A stretch of 64,000 nt of DNA from Dickeya dianthicola NCPPB 453 (lineage in GTDB: Bacteria; Pseudomonadota; Gammaproteobacteria; Enterobacterales; Enterobacteriaceae): positions 985,653-1,049,652 of the forward strand of contig NZ_CM001841.1 of NCBI RefSeq assembly GCF_000365305.1, in the 5' to 3' direction. Positions 47,427-56,778 of the stretch are shown here, one piece after another. Positions within the stretch are counted from its first letter, which is position 1. Each line of letters starts with the position of its first letter. A program made the position numbers and the translations under genes. The notes below the pieces were generated by a model. The model did not search any database. It was not told the DNA's origin and saw only the letters and a list, made by a program, of their open reading frames with translations.

Positions 47427-48455
47427 ATGAATATTCAGAGACAAGGAAGCCGGCTGAATAACGCCGATGATTTTCTGATGAAAGCCGGCGCGAAAGAAAT
47501 CGCATTGGCGATTATTGAAAAGATATTCGCCCACCGCTGCCTGGTGGAGGAGAACGAGCAGGATAATTGCCGCTATGAGGATGAAGTCGCGCCGCATCTT
47601 GATACGGTGATACACGCGGTGAACCACCAGCAACCGATAGTCATGATTCTTCCCGCCTTTCCGGGAAAGTCGCCGAATCGCAAGAAAACGCTGGGTCATC
47701 TTCCTGATTATGCGGAGCTTTACGCACTGGATAATTTGCATGAATTATGTCAGGAGATTCGCCGCGTTTATCAGCCTGGCGCCGTCATCGGTATTTGTTC
47801 CGACGGCTATGTATTTTCCGATGTGGTCAGAATCCCCGACAGTCAGGTGAAAGCTTACACCGATATGATCAACGACTATTGCACGAAGAAATATCCGGGC
47901 ATGTTTTTTATGTATGACCTGATTGATACCTACCCGGAAATCAAGGATCTCGATTCCCTGCGGGAGGAATTGATGATTCAGCACGGCACGTCGTTATTGG
48001 CGCTGAAAAACCGGGTAAAAGAGGAGCCGGAAGCCGCCTCCATGTATAAAGGCGTAACGCGTTTTCTGTGCGAGGACTACGGCGGCATGGATGAATTTGC
48101 CGGCGTCAGCAACGCGCAAATTCAGAAAGCGGCCCGTGTGGCGGCTTACCGCGTGATTCAGCGCAGTGAAGCCTGGAGCAAACATCTGGAAGAGAAATTC
48201 CCGCAGGCGGTGCGTTTGTCGATTCACCCGCAATTCCGTATTTCCAAAAAAATCGGCATCAGACTGGCTCCGGTAAACGATCGCTGGCGGACGCCGTGGC
48301 ATTCGGTGGCGGTGAAACGGGGCGCGGATATTTATCTGGAAAATCGCAGCAATGTGGATGAACGCGATTATCAGTTGATCTTCAAATCGGGCCGTCCTTT
48401 TCACTATGTTAGTACTCAAATAAACGACGCCAGCGCGCAAATAAACGCGGAGTAA
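47427..48455 (+). CDS. Isonitrile synthase, PvcA/DIT1 family
   Basis: 342 residues. Family blocks: VMILPAFPGKSPNRKKTLG, LPDYAEL, GICSDGYVFSDVV and, near the end, RTPWHSVAVK. PvcA/IsnA enzymes turn the alpha-amino group of an amino acid (Tyr or Trp in known cases) into an isocyanide with a carbon from ribulose 5-phosphate. AAGGTG precedes the start, and the gene begins 23 bases after the ERIC-like repeat. A second, fused paralogue lies downstream. Confidence 0.92.
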   Translation: MNIQRQGSRLNNADDFLMKAGAKEIALAIIEKIFAHRCLVEENEQDNCRYEDEVAPHLDTVIHAVNHQQPIVMILPAFPGKSPNRKKTLGHLPDYAELYALDNLHELCQEIRRVYQPGAVIGICSDGYVFSDVVRIPDSQVKAYTDMINDYCTKKYPGMFFMYDLIDTYPEIKDLDSLREELMIQHGTSLLALKNRVKEEPEAASMYKGVTRFLCEDYGGMDEFAGVSNAQIQKAARVAAYRVIQRSEAWSKHLEEKFPQAVRLSIHPQFRISKKIGIRLAPVNDRWRTPWHSVAVKRGADIYLENRSNVDERDYQLIFKSGRPFHYVSTQINDASAQINAE

Positions 48456-48458
48456 CCT

Positions 48459-49145
48459 ATGTCGGTAAATAAAGCCGCGATTTTCGATCTCGACGGTACG
48501 CTGGTCGATACCTTGCCCGGCATCGCGTTTGCGTTGCGTCAGGCGCTGGGCGAATTAGGCGTAACGCCGGACCCGGCGTTCATTGTCAGGGCGCATATCG
48601 GCGGCGGGTCGGGAAACATGCTGGCTGCCGCCGCCAGGCATCATGGCATTGGGGATACGGCGGCGCTGTCGCACCGCTACCATGCGCTGTATCAGACGCA
48701 TTGCCTGCACGATACCGTGTGCTATGCCGGCGTGAAGGAGCTGGTTGTGGCGCTGAAAGCGCAGGGCGTTCGGCTAGCGGTATTGACCAATAAAGATGAC
48801 ACGCTGTCCAACCGTATCTTGCAGGCGCTATTCCTGCCAGACACCTTTGAGCAGGTATACGGCGCCCGGCCCGATCGGCCGCTCAAGCCGGATATTAGCG
48901 GCTTGCAGCAAGTGATGGCCGCATTGGGGACGACGAGCGAGCAGTGCCTGTATGTGGGCGATACGTCGATTGACGTGCAAACGGCAAACCGTGCCGGCGT
49001 TTGCGTCGCTTACGTGACGTGGGGATATGGCGATGCCGATAACCTGGCCGACTGGCAGCCGAACGCTGTTTGCCATGACGTGGTGCAATTGACTACCTGC
49101 TTGCGTCAGCATCTGGCGCGGCAGGAGTCGGTTTCCTCGCGCTGA
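48459..49145 (+). CDS. HAD-family phosphatase (phosphoglycolate-phosphatase-like)
   Basis: 228 residues. Motif I FDLDGTLVDT at residues 9-18, motif II LTNKDD, motif III Lys in RPLKPDISGLQ and motif IV YVGDTSIDVQTA are complete. It starts 3 bases after the first isonitrile synthase, so it belongs to this cluster. Possible roles are dephosphorylating an intermediate or phosphorylated leftovers of the ribulose 5-phosphate used; both are inference. Confidence 0.9.
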   Translation: MSVNKAAIFDLDGTLVDTLPGIAFALRQALGELGVTPDPAFIVRAHIGGGSGNMLAAAARHHGIGDTAALSHRYHALYQTHCLHDTVCYAGVKELVVALKAQGVRLAVLTNKDDTLSNRILQALFLPDTFEQVYGARPDRPLKPDISGLQQVMAALGTTSEQCLYVGDTSIDVQTANRAGVCVAYVTWGYGDADNLADWQPNAVCHDVVQLTTCLRQHLARQESVSSR

Positions 49146-49151
49146 AAAGCG

Positions 49152-49223
49152 GCGAAAGGCATGAAATACGCGAAAGGCATGAAATACGCGAATGGCATGA
49201 AATAAGCGAATAGCGTGAAATAA
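49152..49223. repeat. 18-bp tandem repeat, four copies
   Basis: GCGAAAGGCATGAAATAC occurs at 49152 and 49170 exactly, then as diverging copies at 49188 and 49206. It begins just after the HAD stop. Confidence 0.9.
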
Positions 49224-49503
49224 GGAGGCGCTGTCTCGCGCAGCAGAAAAAATATCCATCATTAATACGCAATCATTAATGCAGTTATTTTTTTACCCAT
49301 CGTAATGACGCCGGCGATGCCGGGTATTATTACAAATTCGTGGCTTTATATTTTATTTGGTTTTTTATTTTACTGGAGGCGACGCTGTTTCAGTGTGGAA
49401 TAGCGTGCCCGGTCATTGGCTATGCGTGCAAAAAACATGCGATACATTGTATTTTTGGTGATCGCAAACAATGGAATATACCTAATATCAATGGAGTAGA
49501 ACT
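49224..49503. other. Spacer before the fused isonitrile synthase gene
   Basis: About 280 bases, AT-rich towards the right, without a gene. It may hold a separate promoter for the downstream fusion gene; I see no clear terminator. Confidence 0.5.
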
Positions 49504-51267
49504 ATGCCCGATGAGTTGAATGAGACGGCTGGCAAGATAGCCGCTATCGTAAAATCCTATCTGGTTCAGACGCAGCATGATCGCTTTGAGCCGGAAGGGC
49601 GCGTATTTCTGGAAAAACAAATCAGCGCCTTCCTGCACGCCGCCGAACCTGTCAGGTTTGTCCTGCCCGGTTTTCCCTGCAAATCCCCTAATATTGTTGA
49701 TAAGTCGTTCGGCATTTTGCCGGATTATGGCGACGTGATTTCCATCAATCGTCTGGAATCGCTGGCGAAAGCGATTCAGGCGTTATATGAACCCGGCTGT
49801 CAGGTGACCATTCTGAGTGATGGCACCACCTTTAATGATATTGTCGAGGTGCCGGATGAAACCCGTAAAGAATATAACCAACAGCTACGCGCGCTGATCC
49901 AGTCACCTTATATTGAATGGACAGAGCTTGGAGATTTTTTCCCGGAAGCGCGCTCGGATGATGACACGCGCAAAGCGCTGATCAAATCAGCCGGATTGCC
50001 GTACAAGGGAATGGCTGATTTTATCAAGCGCGTCGGGAATCATGACGAACTGGCGGCGACGCACGATAAAATCTGCAGCTATTTGTATAACGACGTGCGA
50101 CTGAACCGGCAGCCTCAGCAGTCTAATGAAGACTACCTGAACAGTGTGGCGGAAAAAGCCTATCAGATGATGTACCGCGGCCAGGCCTTGAGTGCGCTGG
50201 TTGAGCGGGCCTTTCCTGACGCTATTCGCCTGTCGGTTCATCAGTATGACAACGACGGCCCGAAATTTACCTTTGGTTTTGCCGACGGCCTCGCCACCGT
50301 GCGTCAACCGTGGCACAGCGTGCCGGTTTTGTCGGCGTCGGGGAATGTTTCCCTGCTGGGCCATGCCAGCGTTGATAAAGACCGCCATGTGCTGGTGACT
50401 TATCAGGGCCGCCCCTGGGTGTACGTGGAAGCCGCGGACGCCAGCGCCGGGAAATTCGATTACGAAGTACTCAAGCAACCGTTGTTCGGCCTGAAGATTG
50501 ACGATCCGCAAGAGCTGGGGGTTGAGGCGCTGTCGCCGGCGTTTTTGGCTTTCCTGTCCGCCCAGTTCGGTTTCGTGTGTATCAAGGGCGTGCAGTTTGA
50601 GCGCAGCGAGCAGTTGGAAACGTTTTGCCAGCCGTTCGGCGAGGTTTTCCAGTGGCAGTTCGGCGCGGTGCATGTGGTGAAACCGGAGGAAAAACCAAGC
50701 GGGTTCGTACATTCGCTGGAGAAAACGCCGATACACTGGGACCTGAGCATGATCCGGCTGGATCACGAACAGGTCGGCGGCAATCCTTGGTTTACTGCCG
50801 AGCGTTTCATGTTGTATTGCAAGACCCCGCCGAAGAAAGGCGAAGGCAGTACCACGGTGGTGGACGGGCGCATCGTGATGGATATGGTCGGCCCGGCGGT
50901 GGTGAAAAAATGGGAAGACGTTCGCATCACCTATAACACCCCGATGACCTATTTCGGCGGCAAACCCCGCAATTATCCGCTGGTGTACGCGCACCCGAAA
51001 ACCGGTAAAAAGGCGTTCCGCTATCAGGAAGGCAGCGATTCCGAACTGCAAAAGTTTACCGTTGAGGTGGAAGGCATCTCCGGGCCGGAGAGCCAGGCCT
51101 TCATCAGCGAGCTTGACCGGCTGGTGTACGATGAGCGCTGCATGATTGCGCATAACTGGGATCAGGGCGACTTGCTGATCATCGATAACTGGCTGACGCT
51201 GCACGGCCGGCTGCCGATGACCGAAGCCTCGCGCAGTCGTGAGCTGTGGCGGGTGCAGGTGTTTTAA
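49504..51267 (+). CDS. Fused isonitrile synthase - Fe/2-oxoglutarate oxygenase (PvcA-PvcB type)
   Basis: 587 residues in two domains. Residues 1-310 are PvcA/DIT1-like (FVLPGFPCKSPNIVDKSFG, LPDYGDV, ILSDGTTFNDIV, RQPWHSVPVL). Residues about 330-587 are a TauD/PvcB-like oxygenase with the iron ligands His411-Trp-Asp413 (PIHWDLSMIR) and His567 (LTLHGRLPM), and the oxoglutarate Arg in SRELWRVQVF. In known pathways the oxygenase decarboxylates or desaturates the isonitrile amino acid to a vinyl isonitrile. GGAG precedes the start. Together with the gene at 47,427 the locus has two synthase domains. Confidence 0.93.
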   Translation: MPDELNETAGKIAAIVKSYLVQTQHDRFEPEGRVFLEKQISAFLHAAEPVRFVLPGFPCKSPNIVDKSFGILPDYGDVISINRLESLAKAIQALYEPGCQVTILSDGTTFNDIVEVPDETRKEYNQQLRALIQSPYIEWTELGDFFPEARSDDDTRKALIKSAGLPYKGMADFIKRVGNHDELAATHDKICSYLYNDVRLNRQPQQSNEDYLNSVAEKAYQMMYRGQALSALVERAFPDAIRLSVHQYDNDGPKFTFGFADGLATVRQPWHSVPVLSASGNVSLLGHASVDKDRHVLVTYQGRPWVYVEAADASAGKFDYEVLKQPLFGLKIDDPQELGVEALSPAFLAFLSAQFGFVCIKGVQFERSEQLETFCQPFGEVFQWQFGAVHVVKPEEKPSGFVHSLEKTPIHWDLSMIRLDHEQVGGNPWFTAERFMLYCKTPPKKGEGSTTVVDGRIVMDMVGPAVVKKWEDVRITYNTPMTYFGGKPRNYPLVYAHPKTGKKAFRYQEGSDSELQKFTVEVEGISGPESQAFISELDRLVYDERCMIAHNWDQGDLLIIDNWLTLHGRLPMTEASRSRELWRVQVF

Positions 51268-51289
51268 TCGTCAGGGTATGACGCGCAGT

Positions 51290-51318
51290 ATGACGGGGCG
51301 AGTCCGCCCCGTTATCCC
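51290..51318. terminator. Hairpin between convergent genes
   Basis: Stem ACGGGGCG/CGCCCCGT (51293-51300, 51305-51312) with loop AGTC. It can serve both converging transcripts, though the T tails are short. Confidence 0.6.
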
Positions 51319-51344
51319 GAAACGCGATGACAACCGCGGTCTGT

Positions 51345-52565
51345 CTAAGTTCTTTCTCCCGCCTCCAGCGTCTGGCGCTGGGCCAGCGTCGGGAAGTATT
51401 TCATCCACAGCGCCACCACCAGCAGGGTGCCGACGCCCCCCAGTACGATGGCCGGCACCACCCCCAGCCAGGCGGCGGTCACGCCGGACTCGAATTCTCC
51501 CAGTTGATTGGACGTGCCGATGAAGATGGAGTTGGCGGCGCTGACCCGGCCGCGCATGTCATCCGGCGTTTCCAGTTGCACCAGCGTTGAACGGATCACC
51601 ACGCTGACCATGTCAGAGGCGCCCAGAAACAGCAGCGCGAATAACGACAGAAACAGATTGGTGGACAGGCCGAACGCGATGGTGGCCGCGCCGAACATCG
51701 CGACCGCCGAGAACATGATTTTACCGACGTGGCGGGTGAGCGGGCGGCGGCTCAGGTAAACCGACATCAGTACCGCGCCGAGCGCGGGCGCGCAGCGCAG
51801 CAGCCCCAGTCCCCACGGGCCGGTGTGCAGGATATCTTTGGCGACGATCGGCAGCAGTGCGGTGGCGCCGCCGAGCAGCACGGCGAACATGTCCAGCGAG
51901 ATAGACCCCAGAATCACCGGATTGCGGCGGATGAAGTTCATGCCGCCAAACAGGCTTTCCAGGTTCACCGGGGTACGGGCCAGCGCCTTGTATTCATAGC
52001 GCAGGTTGAGCAACACCAAAAACGACATCAGAAAGCAGGCTACGCTGGCGGCGTAAAGCGTGGTGGCGCCGATCAGGTAAATCAGGCCGCCGAGCGCCGG
52101 GCCGACAATGACCGTGGCTTCGCGGGCGGAGGCCATCAGCGCCACGGCGCGGGACAGCAGACCGGGGGCGATCAGGTTCGGCAGCAGCGCTTGCGTGGCG
52201 GGCATTTCAAAGGCCCGCGTCGCGCCCAGCAGCGCCGAGCAGGCGTAAATCATGGCGGCGCTGATGGTATGGGTGACGTTGCCCAGCACCAGCACCAGTA
52301 TGGTGGCGGCCATCAGCAGGCGGCAACACAGGATAATCACGCGGCGGTTGTACTGATCCACCACGTGGCCGGCAACCAGCGTCAGCGCCAGCTGCGGCAG
52401 GAACTGGGCCAGGCCGACCAGGCCCAGATTCAGGGCGCTGTTGGTCAGGTCATACATCTGCCAGCCAATCCCGACCACCAGCATCTGAAATGCAAAGGAG
52501 GAAGCGATTTGTCCGATCCAGAAGCACAGAAAAGTGGGGTTTTTAAGTGGGGAAACGGTTTCCAC
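51345..52565 (-). CDS. MFS exporter, EntS-like
   Basis: 406 residues with about twelve membrane segments. The signature GHVVDQYNRRVIILCCRLL lies in loop 2-3, and VQLETPDDMRGRVSAAN resembles EntS-type siderophore exporters (MFS_3). It is convergent with the isonitrile synthase fusion, so it could export the isonitrile product or be independent. Confidence 0.87.
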   Translation of the reverse strand: METVSPLKNPTFLCFWIGQIASSFAFQMLVVGIGWQMYDLTNSALNLGLVGLAQFLPQLALTLVAGHVVDQYNRRVIILCCRLLMAATILVLVLGNVTHTISAAMIYACSALLGATRAFEMPATQALLPNLIAPGLLSRAVALMASAREATVIVGPALGGLIYLIGATTLYAASVACFLMSFLVLLNLRYEYKALARTPVNLESLFGGMNFIRRNPVILGSISLDMFAVLLGGATALLPIVAKDILHTGPWGLGLLRCAPALGAVLMSVYLSRRPLTRHVGKIMFSAVAMFGAATIAFGLSTNLFLSLFALLFLGASDMVSVVIRSTLVQLETPDDMRGRVSAANSIFIGTSNQLGEFESGVTAAWLGVVPAIVLGGVGTLLVVALWMKYFPTLAQRQTLEAGERT

Positions 52566-52913
52566 GGGTTGTTATCCACGACATTGTTTGTAATTAAATG
52601 TGTTCAGTGTACCCAAGTTATTGTTTTATTAAACTGAAGTTTCCTCCATAGATGTAAGCAAAACATAACGAATGATGTGGGCTGGAGCAGATTGAAAATC
52701 CGCGCCCAACGTGAGCGTGCAATCTGCGCGGTGACGAAAAGAAAAGTGAATGAATTGAGTGGCTTTGATGGTAAAGGATGAGGAATATTGATTTGTCCGG
52801 CTCTTTTTATTGTCGGCGCGCGGGGAAAGGCGATAAAATAATAAACACGGGATTTTTTATTTATTGATATCTTTAAATTTTATTTAACTTATTTGGTTTT
52901 AACGAGGATTTGT
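52566..52913. other. Divergent intergenic region
   Basis: About 350 bases between the MFS exporter and yjdM/phnA. It is AT-rich near the right end. I see no gene, repeat or clear terminator; it must hold the two divergent promoters. Confidence 0.5.
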
Positions 52914-53255
52914 ATGCAACAGTTGCCCGCTTGCCCGAAATGTCACTCTGAATACACCTGGCAGGATGATGCCATGTTTAACTGCCCGGAATGCGGGCAC
53001 GTGTGGTCGACGCAGGGCGACGGCGGCGCGCAGGAAGAAGGGCTGGTGGTGCGCGACGCCAACGGCAACCTGCTGGCGGACGGCGATACCGTTACCGTCG
53101 TCAAGGATCTGAAAGTCAAAGGCAGTTCGTCGACGTTGAAAATCGGTACCCGCGTGAAGGGGATTCGTCTGGTGGAAGGCGATCACAATATCGATTGCAA
53201 GATCGACGGTTTCGGTGCAATGAAGCTGAAATCTGAATTTGTGAAGAAAAACTGA
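52914..53255 (+). CDS. yjdM: YjdM/PhnA zinc-ribbon protein
   Basis: 113 residues from ATG 52914 after ACGAGGA. An N-terminal zinc ribbon ([10 protein letters not shown]...FNCPECGH) is followed by the PhnA domain ([38 protein letters not shown]). It is nearly identical to E. coli PhnA in the second half. Despite its old name it is not needed for phosphonate use in E. coli; function unclear. Confidence 0.95.
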   Translation: MQQLPACPKCHSEYTWQDDAMFNCPECGHVWSTQGDGGAQEEGLVVRDANGNLLADGDTVTVVKDLKVKGSSSTLKIGTRVKGIRLVEGDHNIDCKIDGFGAMKLKSEFVKKN

Positions 53256-53319
53256 CCTGAGATATTACGATCGAGACATGACGAAAACCGTGATTGAGAA
53301 ACCGTGATTGATGCAGGCA

Positions 53320-53358
53320 TCGCACTGCCCGGATTGCTCTGGGCAGTGCTGTCTTTAG
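53320..53358 (+). terminator. Terminator between yjdM and the cyclase gene
   Basis: Perfect 9-bp stem GCACTGCCC/GGGCAGTGC (53322-53330, 53341-53349), 10-base loop, and the tail TGTCTTT on the plus strand. Confidence 0.65.
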
Positions 53359-54080
53359 CTGACTGCGTCGATCGGCATATATTCCACCCGATTGCGGCCC
53401 TGATGCTTGGCCTGATACAACGCGGTGTCGGCGGTACTGTACAGGGTGTCGAATCCGGTGTGCGGCGGTGCCCAACTGACGCCGAAGCTGGCGGTCACCT
53501 TCTGCTGAGGCAGCGCCTCCAGCGCGGCATAATTCAGACTGGCGTGGATGTGCTCGGCGACATCGACTGCCGCCATCAGCGTGTAGCCATCCAGCAGGAT
53601 GGTGAATTCCTCGCCGCCGACGCGGCCAATGCTGCCTTTCCCCTGTAATACGTCGCGGATACGGGCGATCAGCGCGCAGATCACCGCATCGCCGGTCGGA
53701 TGACCGTAGGCGTCGTTAACCTGCTTGAAATGGTCGATATCCAGCACAATCAGCGCCGCCTGATCCTGCTCCAATGCATGATCGACCAGATCGATGATCG
53801 CGCTGCGGTTGAATACATCGGTCAGCGGGTCGTGGGTGGCTTTGTACTCCAGTTCCACCGCTAACTGATGTAATTGGGTGTTGAGGCGGGTCAGCTCCCG
53901 TTCCGCGCGGTCGCTGCGGGTAATCAACCGGTGGGTTTCCCGCACCAGCCGCTGATAGTGTTCCGCCAGCATAATCAGGCTTTCCCGGTACACCTCCGCC
54001 GGCATGTCGGCCTGTGCGGCGATGTTGCGGGCTGACAGCAGGATGTCATATTCGGGGGTGAACAGTTCATAGCTACTCAT
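53355..54080 (-). CDS. Diguanylate cyclase, SiaD-like
   Basis: 241 residues from ATG 54080 (MSSYELFTPEYDILLSARN); the longer frame to 54359 overlaps the SiaC gene and is not needed. An N-terminal SiaC-binding-type coiled coil (about 30-90) precedes a GGDEF domain with the active site RVGGEEFTILLDG. No RxxD inhibitory site sits five residues before the motif. It makes cyclic di-GMP and, as in P. aeruginosa SiaD, is probably switched on by the phosphoprotein encoded upstream. Confidence 0.92.
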   Translation of the reverse strand: MSSYELFTPEYDILLSARNIAAQADMPAEVYRESLIMLAEHYQRLVRETHRLITRSDRAERELTRLNTQLHQLAVELEYKATHDPLTDVFNRSAIIDLVDHALEQDQAALIVLDIDHFKQVNDAYGHPTGDAVICALIARIRDVLQGKGSIGRVGGEEFTILLDGYTLMAAVDVAEHIHASLNYAALEALPQQKVTASFGVSWAPPHTGFDTLYSTADTALYQAKHQGRNRVEYMPIDAVS

Positions 54081-54084
54081 GCCG

Positions 54085-54504
54085 TTACTCCAGAATGTGG
54101 GGGTGGAATTCGAGCGCCGAAAAATCGATATGCAGCTCCTGCCCGAACTCCTCGGCGATGTCGTCTTCCTGGTCGTAATACCAGTGCAGTGCGATGGGAA
54201 GCTGCTGCTGCGCGGCCTGATCGAGAATATTGAACAGGCTGAACAGCATCTTGGTGCTGGAGCTGTTGAAGTAGGGCAGCGACACATGTACATCAATGCG
54301 TGTCGGCTGCGTTGCCGTGATGGCGAGGCGAGCCTGCAAATAGCGCTGAATCCGCTCAATCAGGGGACCGTAAAACGCCGCCGCGTTTTCCGGGTAAGAC
54401 TCGCCGGACAACGAAAGCTGATGTATGTCAAAGCGAAAATCCACTGTCGGCGTACTGGCTGTGCCGGCAATATGGAGATTGTCGGTTGTTATTATCTCTG
54501 TCAT
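54085..54504 (-). CDS. SiaC-family regulatory phosphoprotein (DUF1987)
   Basis: 139 residues. DUF1987 features: FRFDIHQLSLSGESYPENAAAFYGP, VHVSLPYFNSSSTKML with the conserved phosphorylation-site region (Ser/Thr in NSSSTK), and LHWYYDQEDDIAEEFGQEL. In P. aeruginosa the unphosphorylated SiaC binds and activates SiaD. Spacing of 2-4 bases to both neighbours shows one operon. Confidence 0.92.
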   Translation of the reverse strand: MTEIITTDNLHIAGTASTPTVDFRFDIHQLSLSGESYPENAAAFYGPLIERIQRYLQARLAITATQPTRIDVHVSLPYFNSSSTKMLFSLFNILDQAAQQQLPIALHWYYDQEDDIAEEFGQELHIDFSALEFHPHILE

Positions 54505-54506
54505 GG

Positions 54507-55058
54507 TTAAATCACCGCCTTCAGATAAAACGTGGAGAGCCCGGTGGTGGCATCGCTACGAAAGGTGAATTGCAGTGGCTCGCTGGCGTCGCGGGCCACG
54601 GTCAACAGGCCGATATCCGCGCCTTTGCTGGACGCCGGAATGTCTTCACGCAACGAGGCCTTATAGGCAAGCCGGATTTCATCAAGCGTCATCGCGCACA
54701 GCGGCTCCAGCCGCTGGCGCAGCGTCTGCGCATCTGCCGGATAGACTCGATTGGCGCTCACCAAAAAGTATTTTCCCGCCTCAAAACCGATACACACCGA
54801 GCCGCGACGGATTTCATTTTCCTGTTCTTCCGACGTGAGCGCCGAGGCGGAGTAATGGATGATGTTTTGCACCATCTCCACAAAGCTGGAAAACAGCTTG
54901 CGGCGCACGCTGGGCGGCACCTGGTTTTTTTCCAGCTGCAACCGCACTGTTTCCGCCAGCGAGCAGATGATGTTTTGCGAAAAATACCCCACGTAGCACA
55001 GCGCGATATTTTGCCGTTGGGTGAGGTCAATAAATTCAGCGTACGTCGTTTCGGACAT
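54507..55058 (-). CDS. SiaB-family protein kinase
   Basis: 183 residues, GHKL-like ATPase of the SiaB (DUF6272) family: FVEMVQNIIHYSASA (N-box Asn) and SSKGADIGLLTVARDASEPL (G-box-like). It phosphorylates SiaC in the Pseudomonas system and thereby blocks the cyclase. Confidence 0.9.
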   Translation of the reverse strand: MSETTYAEFIDLTQRQNIALCYVGYFSQNIICSLAETVRLQLEKNQVPPSVRRKLFSSFVEMVQNIIHYSASALTSEEQENEIRRGSVCIGFEAGKYFLVSANRVYPADAQTLRQRLEPLCAMTLDEIRLAYKASLREDIPASSKGADIGLLTVARDASEPLQFTFRSDATTGLSTFYLKAVI

Positions 55059-55085
55059 GTTCCGGTTTTACCTGGTTGATAATGT

Positions 55086-56321
55086 TCACGGGTGCCTGAA
55101 GCCCCAAAATGTAAGATCGTCCCGTCTTTCCTGAGATCCCTGCCAGGTGTGATGGTGTTGTAATAGTTGGTTTGCCAGCGCGCTCATGGGTAATTCCCTG
55201 ACGCGTTGCAGCAGGTTTTGCAGCCGGCGTTTGCCGAATTTTATCTGCCGTTCGCCGCCAATCTGATCGAGCAGGCCATCGGTGGTGGAAAAGAACAGGT
55301 CTTGCGGCGACAGCGGGCGCTGAAAGGCCGGCCAGCTGTAATCGTATGGCGTATTGGTATAGCCCACGCCCATGCGGTCGCTGTCGAGCGTCAGCAGATC
55401 GCCGCTTTGCGCGTCGATCAGAAATGCCGTCATACGGGCGCTGGCCCAACTGAGGGTCTGCTCGGCGGTATTCACGTACACCGCCAGCGCGTCGCAGCCG
55501 TCGTCGGAGGCGGTGGTTTGCCCCGGATAGCCGCTCTTTTGGCCCAACGTGTCCTTGATATAGCGATTGATGCCGCTGAGCAGTCGGCCCGGCTGGTCTG
55601 GGCGGTGTTGCGTCAGCGCCTGTTCCAGCGCCGAGTTGAAAATCAGCGTCATGAAGGCGCCGGGCACGCCATGACCGGTGCAGTCGGCGAGCACCGCCAG
55701 CCAGCCGTGTTCATCGCGCCTGAAGGCATAGCAGTCGCCCCCGACGCAGTCGCGCGGTTCCCAGATCAGGCACCAGTCTTTCAGCGTGTCGGCCAGCGTT
55801 TGTCGGGACGGCGTGAGCATCGCCCCCTGAATTACGCTGGCATATTCTATACTTTGCACGATGTGCTGATGCTGGCGGACATGGGTGTCCGACACGATGC
55901 GGAACAGATCGATACCCAGACCGATACCGAGATAGCGGCCGTTTTCGGTAATAATAAAGCCATCGGCCAGAAAGCGGTCGCCGCTGACTACCGCCTTGTC
56001 CGCCACGTCGCTCAGCGAGGCGGCGGCTTCGACGATCAGCGGGGTTTTGTCCATGAAGGCGATACAGCTTTTTCGGTCATACAGTTCGCGGTAGTAAGGG
56101 CGGGCCATCTGCGACAGGAAACTGTGGCGGTTGAGCAGGCCGAACGGCCGTCCCTCTTCCACCACCGGCAGGCTAACCAGATCCTTGTGGCGGCTGAACA
56201 AATGCAATACGGTGGCGTTATCTGTGGTGGGAGACACATCCGGCGTGGTGATACACAAGTCGCGTGCGCTTGGGAAGGAAACGAAGCGTAACCGATGTTC
56301 CTGTGGCGGTAAGGCACTCAT
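55086..56321 (-). CDS. SiaA-like PP2C phosphatase with N-terminal CBS domains
   Basis: 411 residues. The C-terminal SpoIIE/PP2C domain is complete: VGGDCYAF, VLADCTGHGVPGAFMT, STTDGLLDQIGG and RRDDLTFWGF carry the metal-binding Asp residues. Residues 20-150 look like a pair of CBS domains (LVSLPVVEEGRPFGLLNR; DGFIITENGRYLGIG). P. aeruginosa SiaA instead has a membrane HAMP sensor, so the input here is probably a soluble adenine nucleotide or similar ligand (inference). First gene of the operon. Confidence 0.9.
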   Translation of the reverse strand: MSALPPQEHRLRFVSFPSARDLCITTPDVSPTTDNATVLHLFSRHKDLVSLPVVEEGRPFGLLNRHSFLSQMARPYYRELYDRKSCIAFMDKTPLIVEAAASLSDVADKAVVSGDRFLADGFIITENGRYLGIGLGIDLFRIVSDTHVRQHQHIVQSIEYASVIQGAMLTPSRQTLADTLKDWCLIWEPRDCVGGDCYAFRRDEHGWLAVLADCTGHGVPGAFMTLIFNSALEQALTQHRPDQPGRLLSGINRYIKDTLGQKSGYPGQTTASDDGCDALAVYVNTAEQTLSWASARMTAFLIDAQSGDLLTLDSDRMGVGYTNTPYDYSWPAFQRPLSPQDLFFSTTDGLLDQIGGERQIKFGKRRLQNLLQRVRELPMSALANQLLQHHHTWQGSQERRDDLTFWGFRHP

Positions 56322-56778
56322 TGTCTTGTCTTTCTGGGAAAATAAGCTATCTCCAAGGTAACAGCGGCAGATGACGAAAACATGACAGGCTGCTGAAATG
56401 ATAAGGAATTGTCAGGTTTATCTTTACACTCATGACTAAATATTGCTGACGTGTTCGTTTCGTGAACGTTTTTATGCGTTTTTCGTATTAATAAAAAAAT
56501 AAAATGGCCGATATATTTTAGAGGTAGGTCTGTCTTTTCTATTCCGCGAGTGTGATGCAAAAAATGCGGTGTGAAAAATGAGACTGCGCCGTGTGGTTCG
56601 TAAACCACTCTTTTCTTCCCTGATAGCTTTGGACGGCGGTAATCTGTTGAGCCGTCCTGCTTGATGCTCGCTGCGGCGGGTATGCTGTTTTTCTTTCGGT
56701 GTGCAGGTGTTGGTGCGTCGTAATAAATCAGTGCTCTTAGAGGCATGTTATCGTTAGAAAATAAAAAGGAGTGATATC
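56322..56778. other. Divergent intergenic region
   Basis: About 450 bases between the SiaA-like gene and the orphan gene on the other strand. It has an AT-rich core near 56,450-56,520. I see no gene or clear repeat. Confidence 0.5.

Noticed and set aside
56495-56512. FliA-type promoter box (GCCGATAT) upstream of the orphan gene
   Set aside because: The -35 part and the spacing do not fit well and the distance to the gene is about 270 bases.
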